From CAZJJZ01 sp964546505 (GTDB lineage Bacteria; Patescibacteriota; Gracilibacteria; UBA1369), in NCBI GenBank assembly GCA_964546505.1, contig CAZJJZ010000005.1:1-57952 (forward strand): DNA of 57,952 bases, in the 5' to 3' direction. The position numbers and the translations under genes are program-made. How positions within the stretch are numbered: position 1 is the stretch's first letter; each line of letters begins with the position of its first letter. This document shows positions 49,021 to 57,952 of this stretch, piece after piece. The notes beneath the pieces are model-generated. The model was not told where the DNA came from. It made no database searches and was given only the letters and a program-made list of their open reading frames with translations.

Positions 49021-52000
49021 TTATTTTGCGGTTTGGCTTTGGCTGAGTTCTCCAAAAAGTTCACTGAAGCCTGGTGGGGGATTTTGAATCATGCGTTGAT
49101 CGTAGCGGATTGTAACTGCGCCTTCGTCTTGGCTTACGTCTCCGGCGCCGACACGTTTGCTGAAGAGTGGGCCGACATTACCGTAGAGGGAGCCGTTGAT
49201 GGTGAGGGGGAGGTCGGCTACTTCATTGTCGCCTTGTTCAGTACCTACTTTATTTTTTGAAGAGATGATGTTGCCGGTTGAGAAACGAGATTTGTTTTCA
49301 TCAAAATCAAGCTCTGGATCAGTTCCGCCTTGTACAAAGTAGGCGCCGGCTAATTCTGTAACGCTTTTGTCGATGTAGATATTGCCGTCGATGACGATGA
49401 CGCCGAGAGAGGCATTTGGAGCGTTTTCTGCATATTTGATATTTGAATTGATCACTAAATCAGCGTCACGAACAATGATGGTTTTGGCTTGATCTCCGGA
49501 GATGGTGATGTCGCTGTCGCTGGTAATGATAAGCTTGTTATTATTGTTGTCACCTTGGAAGTAGGTAATTGGATTTGAAATATCATTTATTCGGCTATTT
49601 ACTAGTGTAGTCTCCCATCTCACCAATTTATCCACATTTTTCTCAATGGCGGCTTTGATACCTGCTTTGGTCCATTGCAAGCCAGGGAGAATGGCTACTT
49701 CACAGATTTGCGAAGAGAGATTTTTGGCAATTTCGGAACCGTATAGTTTATTTAACTCAGATTTTGCGGCGTCGCTTGCACTTAGGTTTTCAAAATTATT
49801 TTGACCACCTTTACAGATTTCGTTGTTGATGTTAACTACTTGAGCAGAACCTGTTGAAGCTAAATTTGCATTAACTGGTCTCTCTTTAGTAATCAAAGAA
49901 GTGACATTTTTGTAGGGGTAACATTTGGAAATATCAATACCATATTCCAGATCATCCTCCAGGAAGACGTCGCCACTGGCACGAGTGAGGAAGTAGGCGC
50001 AGACAATGTCGGCTGTTGTTTTGTTTGATTCTGGTGTTGGCTGATCGTTATCACGTTCACAAGTAGTTATTGTTGTACCATCTGAAACTGTTTCATCACA
50101 GTATTCAGTTGAGATTACTTTTCCAGTATTATCAACACTTTCTTTACAGTATTCTCCATCCTGACAATCTTGTAAATTCAAAATTGTAATAAATTTGGCT
50201 TGATATTCAATGGTGATTTTATCATTTGAATTTATTCCAAACAAAGTGATGGTATTGTTATTTTGCTTCAAACAATAAGCTTTTTGTCCTAAGGTTCTTG
50301 CGGAACAATTTTGGACATATTCAGTTTGTTGGAAGTCTTTAACTGAAATACTTTCTGGATTCAAAATTAATTTTCCAGTTGGTGTAGCAACCTTACCAGT
50401 TGAATCATATACGGTAGTAAATTTACCTTCCCTATTAAATATCTCATCCTTTATTACCACATTCATATATGAGGAATCACCATTTCGGAAGTTTGCAGGT
50501 ATATAATCTAATTTATATTTTACTGGGAATTCTTGTGTATTATTACTGTTTGTTGAATATGAAATTGATGTTGACCAACGAGTTGTACTACTGTCTCCTT
50601 TACTTACACGTTTCTCCAACGAAGGAATTTCCTCTTTTTCCTCATACTCATCATAACAATAATTTTTCTCGCGGATGTCGCAGGAGGCGGCGGTGAGTTG
50701 GAATTCTTTTTGTGCTCCTTCTAATGTTACACATCTTCCAGTTGCGCTGCGGCGATTGCCAAAGAAAGTGGCGTCTCCGTTCACAGACCAGCAGATTTCC
50801 GAAGCGGCTTGATTGACTCCATAATTATCATCACAGAATTGATTTTCCTTTTTGACAATGTTAGGAGGGGTTTCGCATACTTCTTCCTGTGGTGTAGTCG
50901 GTACCGGTCTCAAAATTCTTTGACAAGCAGCTGATTGGAGAACACTTGTGTTAGATAAGAAAATGTTTAGGTTGGTTTTCCCATCGCCATTTTTGAATTG
51001 GATATTGCTGACATTGTTTCTTTGATCAACATTCGTTTGCAATCTGGATGAACTATTGTTGAAATTTCCTGAGCCATTACTACTTACAAAGCTCACTTTA
51101 TCATTATATCTACTACCATCACTCATCACCACAGTGGCATCTAAATTAGCTGTCTTGCCATCGAAAGGTTGAGGTTCATAATCTACGTCTAAATATAAAC
51201 AGAAAAGAGCAGGTGGAGGAGGTGGAGGAGTGTTACCACGGTTGCCTTCGGCATGACAAGAATTATGTGGTGATTGGCCTATGCCTGGTGGTAAAACTGC
51301 ATCCACATTAAAACTGCCGTTGTTTCCAGGATTGAAATAATATTTACAAACACTTGGTACAATTCCACCAGTCACGCTTGTGGGGTCTTGTGGACAATAA
51401 CCTGGGAAATAAAAATCATTATAATAGCTTGGAGAAAAAGTTCCTCCGGATTTTCGCCATTGTACAAAAGGGATGAAGCGATTGAGATTAGTAACTGGTT
51501 TTACAGATACAAGGTGATTACCACTAGAAAGATTGTCGAATTTATTGCCATATTGTCCATTTAGTTGGAAGTTAATATCTTGGCAGTATTCAGATCTACT
51601 CGGTGGCGCAGTAACCTTAAAGCTCACGCTACAGGCAGGTACTCCATCATCAGGCACAGCGCTGACTACTACTGTTGCGGTAGTGTTGTCGGTGGGAGTG
51701 ATGTATTTGTATAAGCAGTAATAGGGAGCGGTGAAGTCGGCACTGGTGGTGGTTGGACATTGTTGGGAGGAGGCGCCTCTTCCGGTTGCTCTGACAAATT
51801 CAAATTTTCCGTTTCCTTGGCCACCGAGTTCTTGGTAACGGATTTTAGAAGCGGTCATTTCTTGTGAGCCGGTGTCCCAAATGCTGTGCTGTAATAGCAC
51901 TTCTTGGCCTTGTCCAAAGGTTGAGTTATTGCTGATGCGTGTTCCGGATGCATCAGTTAAGTTCAATTCTTTACAAATTGGGTTGCTTGGTGTTGGGGTG

Positions 52001-54254
52001 TAGGTCTTGCTGATTATACAATCTGTTGGGAGTTTTGAGGAAATGAGGCAGCGGCTGTAAGAAAGTGTACCTTGACCACCGTTTATTGATGTATAAACTT
52101 TGTTGATAGAACCGCCTTGGTCTACACAAGTTTGGTCGCTGGTGATTTTTGGATCAGTAGTACATTCGGTAGGGGTTTTGGTTGAGGAGCTGGCTTTGTC
52201 GTAAATGTAGCATTTGGATTCAGTCACCAAACTTCCTGGCCCGGTGGTGGGAACGGCTTCCACTTTCAAAGTATCTTTTTCTGCAGGTGTATAGGAATAT
52301 TGGCAGGCAGCACTGACTGTTCCAGTTTTTAATTTTGGATTTGCTGATAAGTTACATTTTGAGTCTGTGCTGGATAATTCACCAGTGCTGGTACCGGTTG
52401 TGGTAAGGCTGATTTTCACTTGATCTATTTTGCTACCATCAGAGTAAGTTGGTTTGAAAGATAAACTATATTTTTGGCCAGGTTTGGTTGCGTCCAGAGT
52501 TACGTCTTTACCCGACGCGTCTTTGATAACAAGGCCCAATTCCTGACACACTTTTTGTTCTGTAGGTGCTTCTGGAATAGTAAAAATTTTCGAACAGGCT
52601 TTGACATTGTCTGTTGGTACCGCGGAAACAGACACACGATCACCAGCTTTGGGTTTGTAAAAATATTTACAATCGGCATCAGCGCGAGTGCTGGTTATTT
52701 TGTCATCAGCAATGGCGGGACAACCTTTGCCAACAGCAGTTACTTTACCATGCGTTTTTTCACCGGTTTTTGGAGTGATGGTAATATCTACTTGGCTGAT
52801 TTTGTTTTTGTCTGTTTTAGTACCGGCAAATTGGAGTTGATAGGTGTAGGCAGAGTTGAGACTATTAATTGCGGTTTCCTTGCTTTCCAATTGTTGAGTT
52901 TGTTCATTGTAGCCGAAGGCTTTGACGGTGAGTTCTTGGCACTGGGCTGCGGTAATTTTTGGTGCTTTCCAAACTGATGACACAGATCCAATTGGTACCC
53001 AGTATAATTTTTCTAAATATTTGGGATCTCCTTTAGGAAAATAAAGGATTTCTGATCTTTCGCCTTGTAAATCTGCAGGTAAAGTCAAATTGCTTGTATT
53101 GTAGTATGTGACTGGTGTCCAGAAATTGTAATTAGGGGATTGTTTGGGATCTTCTTTAACATCCTTATTACAGGAGTACCAACCTACTGTTTTTAAAGAA
53201 GGTTCATCTAAATAAACATAATCAATATTACTGCCAAAATCATAACATAAATATTTGAAAAAGCGGTCTCTGGTAGCTACATCTTTAGTTCGTTCGGCAA
53301 TATATTTTTTATCCACTGCAAAATTGATGATTAATGCTCTTGAATATGTTGAAGCTGACCAATATTCTGCTTTGCCTGAATTGTCTTTGGAAGTTAGTGC
53401 TACGCCCGGTCTGAAAGTGCGATAAGGCGATTCTTGGCTAGTTAAATTGACGCTATTTGCTGGTTTTCCGTTAATATCTAATACTTGAAAGCCATTATCT
53501 TTGATATACTGAGTCAATGAAGAATCTAAACTTGGATTATTTCCCCATAATTTGGGAACGAGATTGAGACGATTGGATTCATATTGTCCTTTCGAGTTGA
53601 CGCCAAATTTCCATTCAACANNNNNNNNNNNNNNNNNNNNNNNNNNNNNNNNNNNNNNTTGATGGTTAATACTTGTACCAAGGTTCCACCCCAAAGTTTG
53701 TTATCATAGCCACTACAATCTCGGAGATCTTCACTTGCAGTTTCATTAGTGGGGAAAGGTGTTGAGCAGGTTAAATTGTTGGGGGCGCCGCTGTTATTGA
53801 CGGTTTCCGTATTTGTTAATGCATCAGGGGCAAGTTCAATTTGGAATTTTAACAAAATTGATCTGTATACTTTATCATCTTCTTTATTGTTGTTAAGATA
53901 AATATGTCGATGTAAAGTTTTGGGTATTTGATATGCTAAATCTACCATATATTTACCATAATTATTGGCAAGATCAGTTTGATTCTGCCCAGAACCATAA
54001 GGTAGAATTTTGCTACATTGGTCTGCACTCAGCGTGCCAGCTGTGGTGAGAAAAAGAGTTTTGATGTCTGGATCAATTGTGCCAGCATCTTTGTAAAGTA
54101 TGGTTTTGTCTGTTTCAGTCGCTTTTGGATTAAATGGTCTAACCGCAATGTTACAATTGACAAAAGTACTTGGTTCGGAGGCGGCATTGGCGTGAATTAT
54201 CCCAAATCCTAAAGTCAGGATGGCAATGGCTGAAAGATGGTAATATTTTTTCAT
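49021..54254 (-). CDS. Giant secreted cysteine-repeat surface protein (about 1740 residues, gap inside)
   Basis: ATG 54254 starts a signal peptide (M-K-K-Y-Y-H, hydrophobic core, cleavage near A-N-A-A). The frame runs into the 38-N gap at 53621-53658 and continues in another frame to 49021, so the two pieces are one gene and the gap length is not a multiple as shown. The middle holds at least five Ig-like repeats with a recurring pattern: C-Q/K-E/D-L/I at the start, C-x-Y-x-Y-x-P in the middle and V-x-A-V-P...C at the end, Ser/Thr/Pro-rich linkers and a poly-Pro stretch. The C-terminal ~200 residues resemble pilin-like surface proteins (V-T-I-R-Y-D and N-P-P-P-G-F near the end). Likely an adhesin or pilus-tip type protein; disulfide bonds would need the DsbA-like protein. 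Confidence 0.8.
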
Positions 54255-54284
54255 AAACTGTTTGGTTTGTTTTTTATTTAGTTT

Positions 54285-57200
54285 TTAGAAACCTGAGCCG
54301 CCACTAGGTGCTGAAGGTGTAGTTGTGTCTGTATTTGAAGTTGTTGGCGCTACTTGATCTTGTGTTGTGTCTGTTCCAGGTAGAGTACTTGTTGTTGGCG
54401 GTGCGACTGGTGGTTGAGCGTTTTGAACTTCAATAGATGGATTATAAGTAGTTACTGATCCAGCTCCATCGGGACCTTGTTGACCAAGAGGTCCAGTTGC
54501 GATATTTGGTGTGTGAGTAGGTGTTTCTACTGCACCTTGAGTTCCTGTATTTTCTTGCACAACGCCACCGGCACCAGTAGCAGGTTTTACTGTTGGACTA
54601 GCAGGCGTTCGTGGTGGTGGCGGCGTTCGTGGTGGTACTACTGGCTTTATGTCTGGGCTTGGCGGTGGAAGTGTAACTCCTGCTGACACGCCTCCAAACA
54701 AGCCAATAAATTGGATATATTCCCTTTCTGAAACTGTGGAAGTTGCGCTTTCTGCAGCAGCTAAGAATTTCATGGCTATGACTTTTTCTGGAGGGACAAT
54801 GCTGATGTCATAGTTGATGGCAGTGGTGAAGTTTCCGCATTTACTAAAAATTCCACTTTGGATGTTTTGATTTAGGACAAAGACAAATTCAGTATCATTT
54901 GTACCTTTGATAGAGATGTTTCGCTGATTTGCATTTAACGCTTCATTAATCTGATTAACTATATTTTTAAATTGATTTAATGCTTCTTCGTCAATGTCAG
55001 GTGTGTCACTTCTTAAAGTAGCATATGCCTTAGTGATTTTCTGGAAATTTTTATTACCCATGACCACCACCAAACCAGCAATAGAAGCGATTTTTCTGGA
55101 TAACGGCGCATCCAAAAACTTTTTCTGGTTTTCAATGGTACTAACATCTTCTGGAAGAGGATCCATTTGTGCGCGCATCAATAGTGCCAACTCATATTCT
55201 TTTGGAGGTTGTTTACTACGTAAAGCTTCGGAGTAATCTTTACCCATGATATAGCCAAATTTATCGGTTTTGACAGTTCTGTCTCCATCCAATAAAGCAT
55301 GCATGCCGTTGGAGCCACTACCAATCATCACAGAAACGGAAGTGCCTTCGGGAAGTGGAGTTACATTATCAGTTACATCAAGTTCGGCGATATCTTTGAT
55401 TGCTTGTTCCGCTAATTGTGCTGCGCTAAATTTAATCTGAAGATCACGATGTTCATCTATACGTTTTTGGAAAATTTGGGTTAAATTCTTTTTGGCCCAT
55501 TCCAATCTTTGAGCATATTTTTCTCTTCTTTCTTGAATTCCTCCAGAAAGCAAGGAATACCGTCTAGTAGAGAGTTCTAATAATAAATAAGCTTTATCGG
55601 CAGGGGAGAATTGAAGCTTCTTTGTTCTAGCATATTCATCAAATAATTCATAAACTGCGATTTTCTCATAGGCTCCTGCTCTATTTTCTCGGCCTTGTTC
55701 ATTTGTTAAGTCAATAAAGCTCTTGCCTTTGGAAGTACGGAAATAAAAGAGTTTTTCGGCAAATTTGGATAATTCTTTTGCACGATCTGGTGATACTTCT
55801 GTAGCGGCATTGACGGCTTCTTCATTACCTAATGCTTTGGCCATTTCTGCTTGTAGTGTGGCTTTATTTTGGACATCAGCTTGATCACCTTTATGTTCTG
55901 GATTGTATGGTTTGATGTCTTTTGTCTTACCCTCACTATCAATAATCGCCTGATCTCCTTTCATTTTGGTTACTGTAATTTCCGGATCAAAATCCTTTTC
56001 ACCAAGGAAGCGGTTTTTAGATATCGTGATAATGGTTTCTTTATGTGCACCATGGGCAATTTCCATGGGGTAATGTCGATCAAAACGATTGGTATAAATT
56101 CTTTCCAAATCATTTAAATTTGTAAGGTAAACTTTGTTGTCTTGGACTGTAGCAATGCCTTGATCAATTACCAAACGGGTATTTCCTTCGGTTCTAGACT
56201 CCAGGAATTTTATGTACGGTTTGTTGCTATGGTCTAACTCAATTTTTAAACCGGTAATAGCGAGAGTTTTATTAATTTCTTCGATGGAATTAATGTCAAT
56301 CATTTCATCTTTAGCAGTTGTTTTTGTAACTGTACCGTATTCTGTAACAACCTCACCTGTAGCTCCTAAGGCATTTTGACCAGATGTGGTGATTTCATCA
56401 AGGCCGAAACCAAATTTCAGATTTTTGGTATTTTGAAATTCCTCTAGCTTTTTGGTTAGTGCATATTCTTCAATTTCTTGAGAACTGCTATTAGAAACTT
56501 TTTCTAACACTTTTCGTTTACCAACATTGAATTGCAAGCTGCCCAAAACCGTGATGGCGATACCACCGATTGCAACCAATGCTGCAGGTATGCCAATTCC
56601 TGGGATCAATGCTAAGGCACCAACACTACCTGCCATTTTTATGGCTGCAGTTAGGGTGATTTTTCCGCCAGTTACCAGTGGAAGTTCAAATTTATCGGCA
56701 AACAGATTGAATTCTTTTGTGACTTGGCGATTGAATTTTTGGATTATTACATCGGGTGTGTCTGCTTGGTTGCCGGAAATTTTATTCATTACTTGTGAAT
56801 TCTTTTTGATCGAATTGGCAACTGATTGCTGATTTGCATTCGATTTTAGCAAGTTGTAAAATTTCAAAAATCCTTCTTTTTGAAGATGTTCTTGCCATCC
56901 TTGATCAAATTTGTTTTGGGCTTCAATCTGGAATTTATAATATGGACCACCTTCAAATCCTGGCATCAAGCCATCTTCGGTAATTCCAATTCCGGCTCCG
57001 GCTTGTAAACCAAGGTAGTGTGACCAACCTTCTTCTTTATTTGGCTTGCTGAGGCGGAATCCTATTCCGGCATTGGCAGAAATTCCAGCTCTTAATTTGG
57101 CATTATCAGGATTGATTCCAACGCCAATATTGGCACCGGTGAACAGTTCAATAGGTTGTTTGTTATTGGGATTGTTAGTGTAAGAGATACCAAATCCAAG

Positions 57201-57952
57201 ATTTAAATCGGTACGATTATTTTCGATAGCATGGCTCACTCCAGGCACAACCGCTAAACATAAACCCGATGCACCAGAAATTGGCAACATAATTGGTACG
57301 CCAGCTCCTACAATATTTTGAGATTCCACACCAGCGGCGCGATTTCCGGAAACGTGCATGTAAGTTAAAATCAAACCAACAGGTAGAGTACGGATGGTAG
57401 CTTTCATCTGTTCTGCTGTGATTTCTGGGTGCTTTGGATTTTTTTCTCTTAGTTTCGCGGTTGCTCCAGCGGCTAATTCTGGAGCTTGTTTATCAATTGC
57501 GTCGTAAAATTCTTTCACTAATGCAGAATTTTCTTGAGTATATTCGTTTTGTTTGAATTCTGCTTCAAGTTGAGATTGAACAAACCCTAATCTGATAATG
57601 TCTAAAGTTCTTTGGTTAAAACTATCATTAATGTCCAAACTTAAATCTTCGATTTCTGGTCTAGCTTTAATTTCATTTAAATACTTAGCGTATTTACTGT
57701 CTTTGGCAGGAGCTAAATTTGTTAACTTTTTAACACCCATTTTGTATAATTTGTTCAATTCCTGATTAACCTTTTCTTTATTTAAAACTTCCTGAGCATT
57801 GCTATCTCTACTCACTAAAGAGTCGTAAAATATTTCCATGGCGGAGCTGCCGTTATAGACAGCTAAATATTCATCTTTGAGTGATTCTTTTTTTACAACA
57901 CTCTTTTTTCCACTATCCACATCCTGATAAGTGGTTTTTTCAGCATTGTCAT
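54285..57952 (-). CDS. Very large protein with Gly-rich, membrane-like core and Pro/Thr tail, 5' partial
   Basis: The frame is open to the window edge (codons D-N-A-E-K-T-T-Y-Q-D-V before the first internal GTG at 57920), so at least 1222 residues are coded and the N-terminus lies outside. Residues near 190-320 after the GTG have alternating Gly/hydrophobic strands (F-G-I-S-Y, A-N-I-G-V-G-I, L-Q-A-G-A-G-I-G) that look beta-rich; near 425-465 is a long hydrophobic segment (A-L-I-P-G-I-G-I-P-A-A-L-V-A-I-G). The last ~150 residues are Pro/Thr/Ser/Gly-rich and disordered. No family recognised. It lies 30 nt upstream of the giant secreted-protein gene in the same direction, suggesting joint surface function. 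Confidence 0.75.
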   Translation of the reverse strand, partial: DNAEKTTYQDVDSGKKSVVKKESLKDEYLAVYNGSSAMEIFYDSLVSRDSNAQEVLNKEKVNQELNKLYKMGVKKLTNLAPAKDSKYAKYLNEIKARPEIEDLSLDINDSFNQRTLDIIRLGFVQSQLEAEFKQNEYTQENSALVKEFYDAIDKQAPELAAGATAKLREKNPKHPEITAEQMKATIRTLPVGLILTYMHVSGNRAAGVESQNIVGAGVPIMLPISGASGLCLAVVPGVSHAIENNRTDLNLGFGISYTNNPNNKQPIELFTGANIGVGINPDNAKLRAGISANAGIGFRLSKPNKEEGWSHYLGLQAGAGIGITEDGLMPGFEGGPYYKFQIEAQNKFDQGWQEHLQKEGFLKFYNLLKSNANQQSVANSIKKNSQVMNKISGNQADTPDVIIQKFNRQVTKEFNLFADKFELPLVTGGKITLTAAIKMAGSVGALALIPGIGIPAALVAIGGIAITVLGSLQFNVGKRKVLEKVSNSSSQEIEEYALTKKLEEFQNTKNLKFGFGLDEITTSGQNALGATGEVVTEYGTVTKTTAKDEMIDINSIEEINKTLAITGLKIELDHSNKPYIKFLESRTEGNTRLVIDQGIATVQDNKVYLTNLNDLERIYTNRFDRHYPMEIAHGAHKETIITISKNRFLGEKDFDPEITVTKMKGDQAIIDSEGKTKDIKPYNPEHKGDQADVQNKATLQAEMAKALGNEEAVNAATEVSPDRAKELSKFAEKLFYFRTSKGKSFIDLTNEQGRENRAGAYEKIAVYELFDEYARTKKLQFSPADKAYLLLELSTRRYSLLSGGIQERREKYAQRLEWAKKNLTQIFQKRIDEHRDLQIKFSAAQLAEQAIKDIAELDVTDNVTPLPEGTSVSVMIGSGSNGMHALLDGDRTVKTDKFGYIMGKDYSEALRSKQPPKEYELALLMRAQMDPLPEDVSTIENQKKFLDAPLSRKIASIAGLVVVMGNKNFQKITKAYATLRSDTPDIDEEALNQFKNIVNQINEALNANQRNISIKGTNDTEFVFVLNQNIQSGIFSKCGNFTTAINYDISIVPPEKVIAMKFLAAAESATSTVSEREYIQFIGLFGGVSAGVTLPPPSPDIKPVVPPRTPPPPRTPASPTVKPATGAGGVVQENTGTQGAVETPTHTPNIATGPLGQQGPDGAGSVTTYNPSIEVQNAQPPVAPPTTSTLPGTDTTQDQVAPTTSNTDTTTPSAPSGGSGF

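Noticed and set aside
53526..53694. Two separate genes at the 53621-53658 gap
   Set aside because: One piece has a signal peptide but no end, the other no credible start; both read into the N run, so a single gene with a wrong gap length is simpler.

Overview
The window is about 58 kb of AT-rich bacterial chromosome from a scaffolded assembly with six N gaps (10762-10779, 20637-20672, 24316-24325, 30824-30861, 47389-47441, 53621-53658). TGA ends real genes (for example the SDR gene at 15910 and recO at 47371), so the standard bacterial code applies and UGA is not reassigned. Small compact genes, many unrecognised proteins, GatCA, RNase Y, SLH and very large secreted proteins suggest a Patescibacteria/CPR-type genome, possibly Peregrinibacteria-like. 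That placement is inference; there is no rRNA or marker set here to prove it.

Layout. 1-850: GC-rich fragment with an orphan ORF and palindromes. 852-8540: lipoprotein, MazG-like protein, an unusual two-domain prenyltransferase/terpene-synthase-like protein followed by a soluble GAF histidine kinase and an OmpR-type regulator, then DUF1993/DUF72 genes and a hypothetical. 8613-12850: tRNA-Asn, Trm11-like methyltransferase, ssb, a repeat-rich non-coding interval with a well-bracketed candidate ncRNA, gmk, tRNA-Gln, VOC protein. 12900-24080: small regulators, CrtC/AttH-like lipocalin, SDR, MscS, DUF4342, VIT transporter, P-type ATPase, AI-2E permease, SLH protein, and a DsbA-like/CcdA redox pair. 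24327-28700: rny (5' end lost), hypothetical, and groES-groEL behind a promoter and CIRCE operator. 28700-29640: non-coding repeats around one small secreted protein. 29664-35977: pyrH-frr-rseP operon, dnaA and a FecR protein. 36004-48983: mltG-ybaB, rplY, an acidic membrane protein, an RSH (ppGpp) enzyme, gatCA, a RibL-like protein, ftsX, recO and holA. 49021-57952: two adjacent leftward genes for a roughly 1740-residue secreted cysteine-repeat protein and a >1200-residue companion that runs off the window.

The strongest candidate for something undescribed is 1896-6403: a cis-prenyltransferase-like domain fused to a class I terpene-synthase-like domain, directly followed by a two-component system. 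Second are the promoter- and terminator-bracketed structured RNA at 11068-11499 and a dispersed family of palindromic repeats (about 10690, 28711, 29276), one copy of which coincides with an assembly gap. Many clear -35/-10 pairs with 16-18 bp spacers can be read, and several of them fix the start codons of the genes behind them.
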